Position numbers and translations under genes: made by a program. DNA of 64,000 nucleotides, from positions 17,895 through 81,894 of the forward strand of contig JAEWSJ010000013.1 of NCBI GenBank assembly GCA_023398335.1. The letters are read 5' to 3'. Origin of the DNA: Bacillota bacterium (GTDB lineage: Bacteria; Bacillota_I; Bacilli_A; RFN20; CAG-288). The notes beneath the pieces were generated by a model. It ran no database searches and was not told where the DNA came from. It worked only from the letters and a program-made list of their open reading frames with translations. Numbering within the stretch: the stretch's first letter is position 1; each line of letters opens with the position of its first letter. This document shows positions 8,477 to 16,327 of the stretch, piece after piece.

Positions 8477-9172
8477 TTAATCTATTCCTCTAATTGAACA
8501 TGGAATATCGTGCTTTTCTATTGTTGCTTTAAACATTTCTAATTCTTCACAACTGAAGCCGTGAAGACCTTTAACTAAGACATCTGCGCTATCGACATAG
8601 TTTTGAATGTAGTATTTTTTTGTTCCTTTAATCAACTTGGCTATTTCATTAAAGTCATCTGCATTATGGAATTCTTTTACTACTGTTGTTCTGAATTCAT
8701 ATGGAACATTGCTTTTTTTTAGAATTGCGATACTTTCCTTAATCCTATTAATATCTAAGTCTTTTATTCCGGCTGTTAATGGATATTTTGTTAGTGAATT
8801 TTTAATGTCCATTGCAACATAATCGATTAAATTAAGATTGATAATTTCTTTTAACTTATCTGGTAAGTATCCGTTTGTGTCTAATTTAACTTTGTATCCA
8901 ATTGATTTTATTTTTTTGATAAATTCAATTAAATCCTTTTGAAGTAATGGTTCTCCTCCTGTAATGCATACAGCGTCAATTTTTCCAAATCTACCTTGGA
9001 GAAAATCTAGTATTTCCTCTTCTTTGATAAATTCTAGATTCTTATTTTCGATAATAAGAGAAGAATTATGACAGAAAGGGCAACGAAATTCACAACCTTG
9101 AGTGAAAATAGTAGCGGCTAGTTCTCCTTCGTAATCGAGGAGAGTTAATTTTTGTAGACCACAAATTCTCAT
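8477..9172 (-). CDS. nrdG: anaerobic ribonucleotide reductase activating enzyme (radical SAM)
   Basis: NrdG uses S-adenosylmethionine and a 4Fe-4S cluster to create the glycyl radical on NrdD. The cluster motif is CEFRCPFC (CxxxCxxC) about 32 residues from the start, followed by GGEPLLQ, the SAM-contacting block. The start at 9172 is chosen because MRICGLQKLTLLDYEG is the typical beginning and AAAGGA lies about 9 bases upstream. The longer open frame to 9241 would overlap the promoter. This gives 231 residues and resembles the pflA/NrdG2 branch (two-gene order nrdG-nrdD). The pair forms the only ribonucleotide reductase in the window. Confidence 0.93.
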   Translation of the reverse strand: MRICGLQKLTLLDYEGELAATIFTQGCEFRCPFCHNSSLIIENKNLEFIKEEEILDFLQGRFGKIDAVCITGGEPLLQKDLIEFIKKIKSIGYKVKLDTNGYLPDKLKEIINLNLIDYVAMDIKNSLTKYPLTAGIKDLDINRIKESIAILKKSNVPYEFRTTVVKEFHNADDFNEIAKLIKGTKKYYIQNYVDSADVLVKGLHGFSCEELEMFKATIEKHDIPCSIRGID

Positions 9173-9212
9173 TTTGTAAATGTCCTTTAAAAAAAATTGA
9201 CTATGTACTAAT

Positions 9213-9241
9213 ACGATATTGAAAAAACTTTTTTTAGTCAA
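9213..9241 (-). promoter_or_regulatory. Promoter of nrdG-nrdD
   Basis: On the minus strand, TTGACT (9236-9241) and TATCGT (9213-9218) are 17 bp apart, with a short leader to the nrdG ATG at 9172. No NrdR-box pair was recognised around it. Confidence 0.6.
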
Positions 9242-9602
9242 CTCAAAAAAATGAGATTTATCAAAATGTAAATTCGCTTTCAGTAAACACTTTATTTTAT
9301 TGCTTTTTTAAAGTTATCCACCGCTAATAATAAAAAAGTGCGTGAAACAATGCAATGTTGTTAATATAACTGAGTTTTCATTTAATTATTTTAAAGTTAA
9401 AAGGAGAATATATTCGTTACTCAAAGCAATTTTTAGTAGATTTGTAGTATTGAAAAATAATTAAAAGAAAATTTTGTGAAAATAGTTTCAAAGTATTTTC
9501 TATTAAAATTGTGTATAACTTGTTAATAAGTTGTTAACAAGTACCAATATATAGAGCTAGAATGATGTAAGATTCAGCAAGAAAAATAGTTTTGCGTTTT
9601 TA
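9242..9602. other. Gene-free A/T-rich intergenic stretch with several inverted repeats
   Basis: The roughly 360 bases between the divergent nrdG and AraC promoters hold no convincing gene. They contain GAAAATA / TATTTTC (9478-9500, 9-nt loop), the perfect 9-bp pair ACTTGTTAA / TTAACAAGT (9518-9542, 7-nt loop), and two DnaA-box-like nonamers: TTATCCACC at 9314 (+) and TTATACACA at 9510-9518 (-). An AAAAGGAG near 9400 has no usable start codon or frame behind it. The stretch may bind regulators of either flanking gene. Confidence 0.4.
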
Positions 9603-9632
9603 TTGTGTTTACATCCGCGAATGTAATATGAT
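9603..9632 (+). promoter_or_regulatory. AraC-gene promoter with a palindrome filling the spacer
   Basis: TTGTGT (9603-9608) and TATGAT (9627-9632) are separated by exactly 18 bp. The whole spacer, TTACATCCGCGAATGTAA (9609-9626), is a near-perfect palindrome: TTACAT and ATGTAA arms around CGCG, with one mismatched pair. A dimer bound there would cover the promoter. The regulator could be the AraC protein itself or a LacI-type repressor. Confidence 0.6.
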
Positions 9633-9658
9633 TATATTACAAGATTAAGGGGTTATAT

Positions 9659-10612
9659 ATGGCTAGTCAAATTACTGATGAACATCAAATTGATGAAAAC
9701 ATGCACGAACTTGTAAGCCACGGAAAAGTTGAATTTCCGGTTGCTTTTTATGGTGACGCATATAAGTTCCTTGGAAGTAAATCTTTCTATGCTCACTGGC
9801 ATGCGGAAGTAGAAGTTACTATTGCGGTTAAAGGAGATATCGAAGTTTCCTGCAATGATGAAATTATTACTATTAAAGAAGGCGACGCATTATTTATTAA
9901 TTCTAATATTTTGCATTGCTTAATTCATGATAATTATCCGGACTCAATCTGTGAGACAATTGTTTTTAATCCTATTATTATATATGGGTATCATAATAGT
10001 GCGATTGAAACTAAATATGTTTTACCAATAATCAATGGCAACGCTCCATACATATATATTAGTCATGATAGCGATGATGAAGTATGGGGAAAAAGATGCG
10101 TTGAATCCTATATGAATGCAATTAAGTTCTTTAAGACTAAAAAAGATGGATATGAATTAGGTATAAAAATAATGCTTTGTGATGCATGGTATACCATGTA
10201 TAAGAATGTACCACGCAGCGATATTGTTGGAAGTGCGTTTTCTTCTAAAGTCTTGCTAGTCAAAAATGCGGTTAATTTTATTCATAATAATTATCCTCAT
10301 GACATTACTCTAGATGATATTGCTCATTCTAGTCTTTTATCAAAGAGTGAATTATGTAAGTTATTTAAGAAATATATCAATCAGTCTCCTATTCAATATT
10401 TGTTAAAACATCGTATCTCTAAAGCTTGTTATTATTTAGTTTATACTAATGATTCAATAACTGATATTTCAAATAAGGTAGGAATTTACGATCCAAACTA
10501 TTTTGCAATTTCATTTAAAAAGTTGATGAATATAACTCCAACAGAGTATCGTAAGAACGGGTTGAAGAATAAAGAAAAAATAGAATTATCCGAGTATAAG
10601 GATATAGGTTAA
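9659..10612 (+). CDS. AraC-family transcriptional regulator with N-terminal cupin
   Basis: The 317-residue protein has an N-terminal cupin sensor domain: AHWHAEVEVTIAVKGDIEV, then IKEGDALFINSNILHCL, residues about 45-100. The C-terminal AraC DNA-binding domain has two helix-turn-helix units. The second is DISNKVGIYDPNYFAISFKKLMNITPTEYR near residues 265-295. Such proteins typically sense a sugar or other small ligand and activate uptake or catabolic genes. No transport operon is next to it: nrdG is divergent and the str operon follows a terminator. The target is therefore unknown. The palindrome in its own promoter spacer suggests autoregulation. The ribosome site is AAGGGG. Confidence 0.9.
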   Translation: MASQITDEHQIDENMHELVSHGKVEFPVAFYGDAYKFLGSKSFYAHWHAEVEVTIAVKGDIEVSCNDEIITIKEGDALFINSNILHCLIHDNYPDSICETIVFNPIIIYGYHNSAIETKYVLPIINGNAPYIYISHDSDDEVWGKRCVESYMNAIKFFKTKKDGYELGIKIMLCDAWYTMYKNVPRSDIVGSAFSSKVLLVKNAVNFIHNNYPHDITLDDIAHSSLLSKSELCKLFKKYINQSPIQYLLKHRISKACYYLVYTNDSITDISNKVGIYDPNYFAISFKKLMNITPTEYRKNGLKNKEKIELSEYKDIG

Positions 10613-10630
10613 TTACAAGTTAAACCACGG

Positions 10631-10676
10631 CACATATATATAAGGATTAACGTTCTTTGTATATATGTGTTTTTTT
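10631..10676 (+). terminator. Terminator of the AraC-family gene
   Basis: CACATATATA (10631-10640) and TATATATGTG (10660-10669) form a 10-bp stem, followed by seven T. Confidence 0.88.
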
Positions 10677-10721
10677 GTTGCGGTGATTATCGAAATTCTT
10701 TCTTTTTTTATTAGAAAATAC

Positions 10722-10750
10722 TTGACGTCTTTTTTACTACATTGTATATT
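10722..10750 (+). promoter_or_regulatory. Promoter of the str operon (rpsL-rpsG-fusA)
   Basis: TTGACG (10722-10727) and TATATT (10745-10750) with a 17-bp spacer make one of the strongest promoters in the window. Transcription should start near 10757. Confidence 0.8.
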
Positions 10751-10755
10751 ATTAG

Positions 10756-10819
10756 TTGCACGGAATAAACTTCCGGGCTATTTCTATGGTTGAACGTGGA
10801 AACACCCGGTGTCGTGTAA
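10756..10819 (+). promoter_or_regulatory. Structured 5' leader of rpsL mRNA
   Basis: Starting at the predicted transcript 5' end, TTGCACG (10756-10762) pairs with CGTGTAA (10813-10819, one G-U). Inside it, CCGGG (10773-10777) pairs with CCCGG (10805-10809), leaving a purine-rich loop. The nested helix ends about 30 bases before the rpsL start. This is likely an autoregulatory site for a ribosomal protein of the operon (S7 or S12). It does not match a leader family I recognise. Confidence 0.5.
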
Positions 10820-10851
10820 AGTTACATAAATGAAAGGGGAATTAATAAATT

Positions 10852-11277
10852 ATGCCAACTATTAATCAATTAGTTCGTACAGGCAGAGTTAATTCTGAAA
10901 GTAAGTCAAAAGCTCCTGCATTAGGCAAGAGATGGGATTCTTTAAATAAGAAAGAACACAATCAATCCGCTCCACAAAAGCGTGGTGTTTGTACCCGTGT
11001 CGGAACAATGACTCCTAAGAAACCAAACTCAGCTTTACGTAAGTACGCCAGAGTAAGATTGACCAACGGATACGAAGTCACAGCTTACATTGGTGGAGAA
11101 GGTCACAACCTTCAGGAACACAAAGTCGTCTTAATTAGAGGCGGCCGTGTTAAGGATTTACCAGGTGTTAGATATCACATCGTTCGTGGTGGTCTCGAAT
11201 GCTTCGGTGTCGAAAATAGAAAACAAGGACGTTCGTTATACGGTACAAAGAAGACCGGCGACGTCTCAAAGAAATAA
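10852..11277 (+). CDS. rpsL: 30S ribosomal protein S12
   Basis: S12 sits at the decoding centre of the 30S subunit and affects accuracy. The 141-residue protein has the conserved MPTINQLVRTGR start, the PQKRGVCTRVGTMTPKKPNSALRKYARVRL block and the YHIVRGGLE region. Lys in TPKKPNSA (E. coli K42 region) is wild type, so no streptomycin-resistance change is apparent there. It carries a modest insertion relative to the 124-residue E. coli form, near EHNQSAP. It is the first gene of the str operon, with an AAAGGGG ribosome site. rpsG follows after 21 bp. Confidence 0.98.
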   Translation: MPTINQLVRTGRVNSESKSKAPALGKRWDSLNKKEHNQSAPQKRGVCTRVGTMTPKKPNSALRKYARVRLTNGYEVTAYIGGEGHNLQEHKVVLIRGGRVKDLPGVRYHIVRGGLECFGVENRKQGRSLYGTKKTGDVSKK

Positions 11278-11298
11278 TAGGGAGGAGATAGTAATAAT

Positions 11299-11775
11299 AT
11301 GCCACGTAGAAACGGAAGTGTTGAAAAGCGCGATGTATTGCCAGATCCAATCTACAATTCAAAACTTGTCACACGTTTAATTAATAAGCTTATGGTCGAT
11401 GGTAAGAAGGGAACTTCCCAAACCATTCTCTATAACGCATTCAAAAAAGTCGAAGAAAAAACCGGCAAACCAGCCATGGAAGTCTTCGAAGTTGCAATCG
11501 GTAACATCATGCCTGAACTTGAATTAAAGGCCAGACGTGTTGGTGCTGCTAACTACCAAGTTCCAGTTGAAGTTTCAGCTGAAAGAAAGGTTACACTTGG
11601 CCTTCGTTGGTTAGTTTCTTATTCAAGATTAAGAAAGAGCGAAAAAAGCATGGAAGACAAATTAGCTGCTGAAATATTAGATGCTGCTAATGGTAACGGT
11701 GGTGCTTGTAAGAAGAAGGACGACACACACAAGATGGCAGAAGCTAACAAGGCTTATGCTCACTATAGATTCTAA
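11299..11775 (+). CDS. rpsG: 30S ribosomal protein S7
   Basis: S7 binds the 3' major domain of 16S rRNA and nucleates assembly of the small-subunit head. It contacts E-site tRNA. The 158 residues begin MPRRNGSVEKR and include the family blocks LVTRLINKLMVDGKKGTSQ, the RVGAANYQVPVEV loop and GLRWLV. The ribosome site is GGGAGGAG. It lies between rpsL and fusA as in most bacteria. In E. coli S7 represses its own operon. Whether that holds here is unknown, but the structured rpsL leader is the natural place to look. Confidence 0.98.
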   Translation: MPRRNGSVEKRDVLPDPIYNSKLVTRLINKLMVDGKKGTSQTILYNAFKKVEEKTGKPAMEVFEVAIGNIMPELELKARRVGAANYQVPVEVSAERKVTLGLRWLVSYSRLRKSEKSMEDKLAAEILDAANGNGGACKKKDDTHKMAEANKAYAHYRF

Positions 11776-11794
11776 GGAAAGGTAGGAAATAAAT

Positions 11795-13867
11795 ATGGCT
11801 CGTGAATATCCATTAGATAAAACAAGAAATATTGGTATTATGGCTCACATTGATGCCGGGAAAACCACAACTACCGAACGTGTTCTTTTCTTCACAGGAA
11901 AAACACATAAAATTGGAGAAACCCACGATGGCGCTGCCACAATGGATTTCTTAAAGCAAGAACAAGATAGAGGTATTACAATTCAATCAGCCGCTACAAC
12001 ATGTTTCTGGAAAGGTCATCGTATTAATATTATCGATACTCCAGGACACGTTGACTTCACCGCTGAAGTTGAACGTTCCTTACGTGTTCTTGATGGTGCT
12101 GTCACTGTTCTCGATGGTAAAAATGGTGTTGAACCACAAACCGAAACAGTTTGGAGACAAGCAACAAAGTACAATATTCCACGTATCGTCTTCTGTAATA
12201 AACTTGATGCTATCGGTGCTGACTATGAAATGTCAGTTCGTTCCATCAAAGAAAAATTAGGTGCTGAAGGTATTGCTATTGAATATCCTATTGGCTTATC
12301 TGCTGAATTCAAAGGTATCATTGATTTAGTTACAATGAGAGCATTTGAATATAATTCAGATTTCCCAACAGAATTACCAAAAGAAATGGATATACCTGAA
12401 GACTATAAAGATGTTGCTGCTCAATGGCATCAAGAAATGCTTGAAAAGTTAGCTAACTTCGATGATGAGTTAATGGAAGATGTTCTTGAAATGAAAGAAC
12501 CAAGCCTTGAAAAGGTTAAATCTGTAATTAGAACAAATACTATTGCTGGTAATATTTTCCCAGTCTTAGCTGGTTCTGCTTATAAGAATAAGGGCGTCAG
12601 ATTACTTCTTGATGCTGTTATTGATTACTTACCATCCCCAGTTGATATTCCAGCTGCTGTTGGTAAAGATGATAATGGTAATGAAGTCGTTTGTACTCCA
12701 GGTGATGATCAACCATTAGCTTCTTTAGCTTTCAAGATCACAACTGATCCATTTATTGGAAAACTTTGCTTCTTCAGAGTTTACTCTGGAACAGCAAAAG
12801 CTGGTACATACGTTTATAACGCTACAAAGGGAACAACCGAAAGAATTTCTCGTTTGGTCTTAATGCACGCAAACCACAGACAAGATGTTGATGCTATTCA
12901 CTCTGGTGAAATCGGCGCCATCGTCGGTCTTAAAGTAACAGGTACTGGTGATACATTATGTGATGATACACGTCATGTTCATCTTGAATCCATCGTTTTC
13001 TCTGATCCAGTTATTTCCGAAGCTATTGAACCAGCTTCAAAAGCTGATCAAGATAAGATGACAGTTGCTTTATTAAAACTTCAAGAAGAAGATCCAACTT
13101 TCCATTTCTACACAAATGCTGAAACTGGTCAAAACATTATCGCTGGTGTTGGTGAATTACAACTCGACGTTAACGTCACAAGACTTAGAGATGATTTCGG
13201 TGTAAAATGTAATGTCGGTGCTCCACAAGTTGCTTACCGTGAAACAATCAAGAAGGAAGCAGAATGTGAAGGTCGTTATATTAAACAATCCGGTGGTCAC
13301 GGTCAATATGGTCACGTTTGGGTTAGATTTACACCAAATCCAGGTAAAGGCTTCGAATTCGTCGATGCAGTTACTGGTGGTGCTATTCCAAAAGAATTCA
13401 TTAAACCTTCCGCTGATGGCTTAAGAGACTCACTTCCAAGAGGTTTAGTTGCTGGATATCCAATTATCGATATTAAGGCAACATTATTCGATGGTTCTTA
13501 CCACGATGTTGACTCTTCCGAAGCCGCATATAAATTAGCTGCTGCTTTAGCTCTTAAAGAAGCTGCAAATAAGTGTGCTCCAGTCATTCTTGAACCAATT
13601 GTTAAAGCTGAAATTACTACACCTATTGATTATTTAGGTACAGTATTAGGCGATGTCTCTTCAAGAAGAGGTCAAACTGAAGGCATGGAAATGCATGGTA
13701 ACGCTCAAGTTATTACTGCTTATATTCCACTTGCTAATATGTTCGGTTATATTTCTGATTTAAGATCTATGACACAAGGCCGTGGTATCTATTCTATGTT
13801 CTTCGATCATTACCAAGAAGTTCCACGTAATGTTGCTGAAGAAATCATTAAGAAGAGAGCCAACTAA
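11795..13867 (+). CDS. fusA: Elongation factor G
   Basis: EF-G is the GTPase that drives translocation and, with RRF, ribosome recycling. The 690 residues match the usual length. The G motifs are clear: AHIDAGKTTTTER near residue 18, the RGITIQSAATT switch, DTPGHVDFTAEVERSLR, and NKLD. Domain IV includes the GGHGQYGHVWV segment. The C-terminal region contains RRGQTEGME and the MFGYISDLRSMTQGRG motif. It is the third gene of the str operon, 20 bp after rpsG. tuf has its own promoter further on. Confidence 0.98.
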   Translation: MAREYPLDKTRNIGIMAHIDAGKTTTTERVLFFTGKTHKIGETHDGAATMDFLKQEQDRGITIQSAATTCFWKGHRINIIDTPGHVDFTAEVERSLRVLDGAVTVLDGKNGVEPQTETVWRQATKYNIPRIVFCNKLDAIGADYEMSVRSIKEKLGAEGIAIEYPIGLSAEFKGIIDLVTMRAFEYNSDFPTELPKEMDIPEDYKDVAAQWHQEMLEKLANFDDELMEDVLEMKEPSLEKVKSVIRTNTIAGNIFPVLAGSAYKNKGVRLLLDAVIDYLPSPVDIPAAVGKDDNGNEVVCTPGDDQPLASLAFKITTDPFIGKLCFFRVYSGTAKAGTYVYNATKGTTERISRLVLMHANHRQDVDAIHSGEIGAIVGLKVTGTGDTLCDDTRHVHLESIVFSDPVISEAIEPASKADQDKMTVALLKLQEEDPTFHFYTNAETGQNIIAGVGELQLDVNVTRLRDDFGVKCNVGAPQVAYRETIKKEAECEGRYIKQSGGHGQYGHVWVRFTPNPGKGFEFVDAVTGGAIPKEFIKPSADGLRDSLPRGLVAGYPIIDIKATLFDGSYHDVDSSEAAYKLAAALALKEAANKCAPVILEPIVKAEITTPIDYLGTVLGDVSSRRGQTEGMEMHGNAQVITAYIPLANMFGYISDLRSMTQGRGIYSMFFDHYQEVPRNVAEEIIKKRAN

Positions 13868-13889
13868 TTAATTAGTTAAATCAACCGTC

Positions 13890-13972
13890 TTAACCGCGGT
13901 GATGCTTAGGTAGAAGATTTCCAAAGAAATCTTCTTCTAAGAGCCTTATTATTTATAGTAATAAGAGGTTAA
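13890..13972 (+). promoter_or_regulatory. Branched RNA structure between fusA and tuf
   Basis: TTAACC (13890-13895) and GGTTAA (13967-13972) close a loop holding two hairpins. The first pairs CTTAG, then AGAAGATTT, with AAATCTTCT and CTAAG (13905-13941, loop CCAAAG). The second pairs CTTATTA with TAATAAG (13945-13965). There is no T-tract, so it is not a standard terminator. It lies upstream of the tuf promoter, in the fusA read-through transcript. It may act in processing, stability or attenuation. Confidence 0.5.
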
Positions 13973-14002
13973 ATATTAGAAAATTTTTACTCAGACGACT
14001 TG

Positions 14003-14032
14003 TTGAAAAAGCCAAGTATTATATGCTATATT
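14003..14032 (+). promoter_or_regulatory. Promoter of tuf
   Basis: TTGAAA (14003-14008) is followed after 18 bp by TATATT (14027-14032), with an extended -10 TGC directly before it. It starts transcription about 25 bases before the tuf start. Confidence 0.65.
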
Positions 14033-14065
14033 ATGAATTAGAAATTTAATGGAGGAATTTCACAA

Positions 14066-15250
14066 ATGGCAAAAGAAAAATTTGATAGAAGTAAAGTCCA
14101 CGTTAATATTGGTACAATCGGTCACGTTGACCACGGTAAAACCACATTAACAGCGGCCATTACCCAAGTCTTATCTAAGAAGGGTGATGCAACAGCTATG
14201 GCCTATGACCAAATCGATGCTGCCCCAGAGGAAAAGGCTAGAGGTATTACAATTAATACAGCTCACATCGAATACCAAACCGACAAGAGACACTATGCTC
14301 ACGTTGACTGTCCAGGACACGCTGACTATGTTAAGAACATGATCACCGGTGCTGCTCAAATGGATGGAGCTATCCTTGTTGTTGCTGGTACTGATGGTGT
14401 TATGCCACAAACCAGAGAACACGTTTTACTTGCAAGACAAGTTGGTGTTCCATATATCGTTGTTTTCATCAACAAAACAGACCTTGTCGACGATCCAGAA
14501 TTACTTGATTTAGTCGAAATGGATGTTCGTGAACTCTTAAGCAAATACGGTTTCCCAGGTGACGAGGTCCCAGTAATCCGTGGTTCTGCTAGAAAAGCTC
14601 TCGATGGCGATGAAGAAGCTCAAAAAGACATTTTAGCTTTAATGGATGCTGTTGATTCTTATATCCCAGATCCAGCTCGTGATGACGCAAAACCATTCTT
14701 ACTTGCAGTTGAAGATGTTCTTACAATTACAGGTCGTGGTACAGTCGTTACTGGTAGAGTTGAAAGAGGTCAATGTAAGATGGGTGACACACTTGAAATT
14801 GTTGGTATTAAGCCAACCAAATCAGCTGTTGTTACTGGTATGGAAATGTTCAGAAAGACTCTTGATTTCTGCGAAGCAGGCGATAACGTTGGTATCCTTT
14901 TAAGAGGTGTTGAACGTGATGATGTCGTTCGTGGTCAAGTTCTTGCTAAGCCAGGTACAGTTACCCCACATACAATCTTCAAGGCTCAAGTCTATGTATT
15001 AACCAAAGAAGAAGGTGGTCGTCATACTGCTTTCTTCAACAACTATAGACCACAATTCTATTTCCGTACAACTGATATTACAGGTGTTATCACTTTACCA
15101 GAAGGTACAGAAATGGTTATGCCAGGTGATAATATCGAAATGACAGTCGAATTAATTCACCCAGTTGCTATTGAACAAGGTACAAAGTTCTCCATCCGTG
15201 AAGGTGGACACACTGTTGGTGCTGGTACAGTCGCAACAATCGTTAAGTAA
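14066..15250 (+). CDS. tuf: Elongation factor Tu
   Basis: EF-Tu delivers aminoacyl-tRNA to the ribosome as a GTP complex. The 394-residue protein has GHVDHGKT (P-loop, near residue 19), the ARGITINTAH switch I, DCPGHADY (near residue 81), and NKTD in place of the common NKCD. Domains II and III follow with GRVERGQ and FRTTDITG. The start follows GGAGG. It has its own promoter downstream of the fusA-tuf structured element, and a strong terminator follows, so tuf can be transcribed separately. Codon use is strongly biased, as expected for an abundant protein. Confidence 0.98.
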   Translation: MAKEKFDRSKVHVNIGTIGHVDHGKTTLTAAITQVLSKKGDATAMAYDQIDAAPEEKARGITINTAHIEYQTDKRHYAHVDCPGHADYVKNMITGAAQMDGAILVVAGTDGVMPQTREHVLLARQVGVPYIVVFINKTDLVDDPELLDLVEMDVRELLSKYGFPGDEVPVIRGSARKALDGDEEAQKDILALMDAVDSYIPDPARDDAKPFLLAVEDVLTITGRGTVVTGRVERGQCKMGDTLEIVGIKPTKSAVVTGMEMFRKTLDFCEAGDNVGILLRGVERDDVVRGQVLAKPGTVTPHTIFKAQVYVLTKEEGGRHTAFFNNYRPQFYFRTTDITGVITLPEGTEMVMPGDNIEMTVELIHPVAIEQGTKFSIREGGHTVGAGTVATIVK

Positions 15251-15268
15251 TATTTAATTACTAATATT

Positions 15269-15301
15269 AAACCCGGAGGATTTATTTCTCTGGGTTTTTT
15301 A
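15269..15301 (+). terminator. Terminator of tuf
   Basis: AAACCCGGAG and CTCTGGGTTT form a 10-bp stem with one G-U pair and a 9-nt loop, followed by T. Confidence 0.9.
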
Positions 15302-15370
15302 AATATGTTATTTTCTTATAGTAAAAATTATGTTAATAATGTATATTATTCATTAAGGAGTTTGAAGCGA

Positions 15371-16327
15371 ATGAAGATTGAAGAAATATGTAAAAAAGGC
15401 TCGGTATTTAGAAGAATTGCTTCTTATTTTTTAGATTTAATTATTGCGGCTTTACTAACTGTATTTGTTCAATTTGCTGTAGTTGGCCCAATTACGAATG
15501 TATCTTCGGATTATAAACAAACTTACCAAAAATTCGAAGATGAGGTTTTAGCAACTCATCTTTTTGTCAAACTTAAAGATGGCTCACTTGAAATGATCAG
15601 TGAGATGTACGATGAATCTTTAACATACTTTTATACTAATTATGACTCGATAGATAATTACAATTTAGCTAAATCACAATCTAAATATTTCACATATAAT
15701 ACAGAAGCTGGAAATTATGTTGCAATCGGAACTGAAGATCAAATGCGAACTTTTTATGTTCCTCTCATATCCAAAAGCTATCGAACAATATTTTTATTAA
15801 GAGAAGATATTAACGCGATAAATAAACGCCTACAATCAATAATCATCTTTGAGTGGATACTTTCGTTTGTCATTGCTTATTTAATTCCATTGGTGTTTGT
15901 TCCGACATTTACTCGTAATGGGAAAACATTAGGAATGAGCTTATTAAAACTTCAAGCAAGATCGACAAAAGGAAACTTTAAGATAGGAAAAATGCAATCT
16001 TTCATGCGTTATTTTTCTTTTTTCGCATTAGAAATTGCTGGTGGAGCGGCGACATTTGGTCTTACTCCTCTAATATCAATTATCATGATGTTCGTTACTA
16101 AAGACCATCTTACAATTCATGATTTTATTTGTCATACAGTAGTTATAGATGGCAGTAAAGAAATTGATAAAATTAGAGATAAAGACAAGATTTTCTTATC
16201 ATATGAAGATGATGAAGTTGAAGAAGAAAAAGATACTTCGAAAGATGTTTATGATTCAGATCCAAGATATAAGTCTGGAGGAGAATTAAATAAAGATTTA
16301 GATAAAGAGGGCAAAAATGGAAGATAA
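15371..16327 (+). CDS. RDD family membrane protein with large external domain
   Basis: The start is set at 15371 because AAGGAG lies 10 bases before it and MKIEEICKKGSVFRRIASYFLDLI is a typical RDD beginning. The open frame to 15305 would run into the tuf terminator. The 318 residues contain the first membrane segment with the R..A..LD motif (residues about 15-40) and then a soluble insert of about 110 residues. Two more segments end near residue 250, then a Glu/Asp/Lys-rich tail of about 50 residues. RDD proteins are poorly understood. Some take part in ion homeostasis. The next gene encodes a second RDD protein and overlaps this one by 11 bases, so the pair probably works together. Confidence 0.75.
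   Translation: MKIEEICKKGSVFRRIASYFLDLIIAALLTVFVQFAVVGPITNVSSDYKQTYQKFEDEVLATHLFVKLKDGSLEMISEMYDESLTYFYTNYDSIDNYNLAKSQSKYFTYNTEAGNYVAIGTEDQMRTFYVPLISKSYRTIFLLREDINAINKRLQSIIIFEWILSFVIAYLIPLVFVPTFTRNGKTLGMSLLKLQARSTKGNFKIGKMQSFMRYFSFFALEIAGGAATFGLTPLISIIMMFVTKDHLTIHDFICHTVVIDGSKEIDKIRDKDKIFLSYEDDEVEEEKDTSKDVYDSDPRYKSGGELNKDLDKEGKNGR

Noticed and set aside
9173..9241. Longer N terminus of NrdG
   Set aside because: The start at 9241 falls in the -35 region and lacks a ribosome site. The start at 9172 fits SD spacing and family length.
9242..9600. Chromosome origin suggested by two DnaA-box-like nonamers
   Set aside because: Only two scattered matches (one imperfect), no dnaA or dnaN nearby and no cluster or A/T-rich unwinding block. 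A third like site lies at 17237, so they occur by chance.
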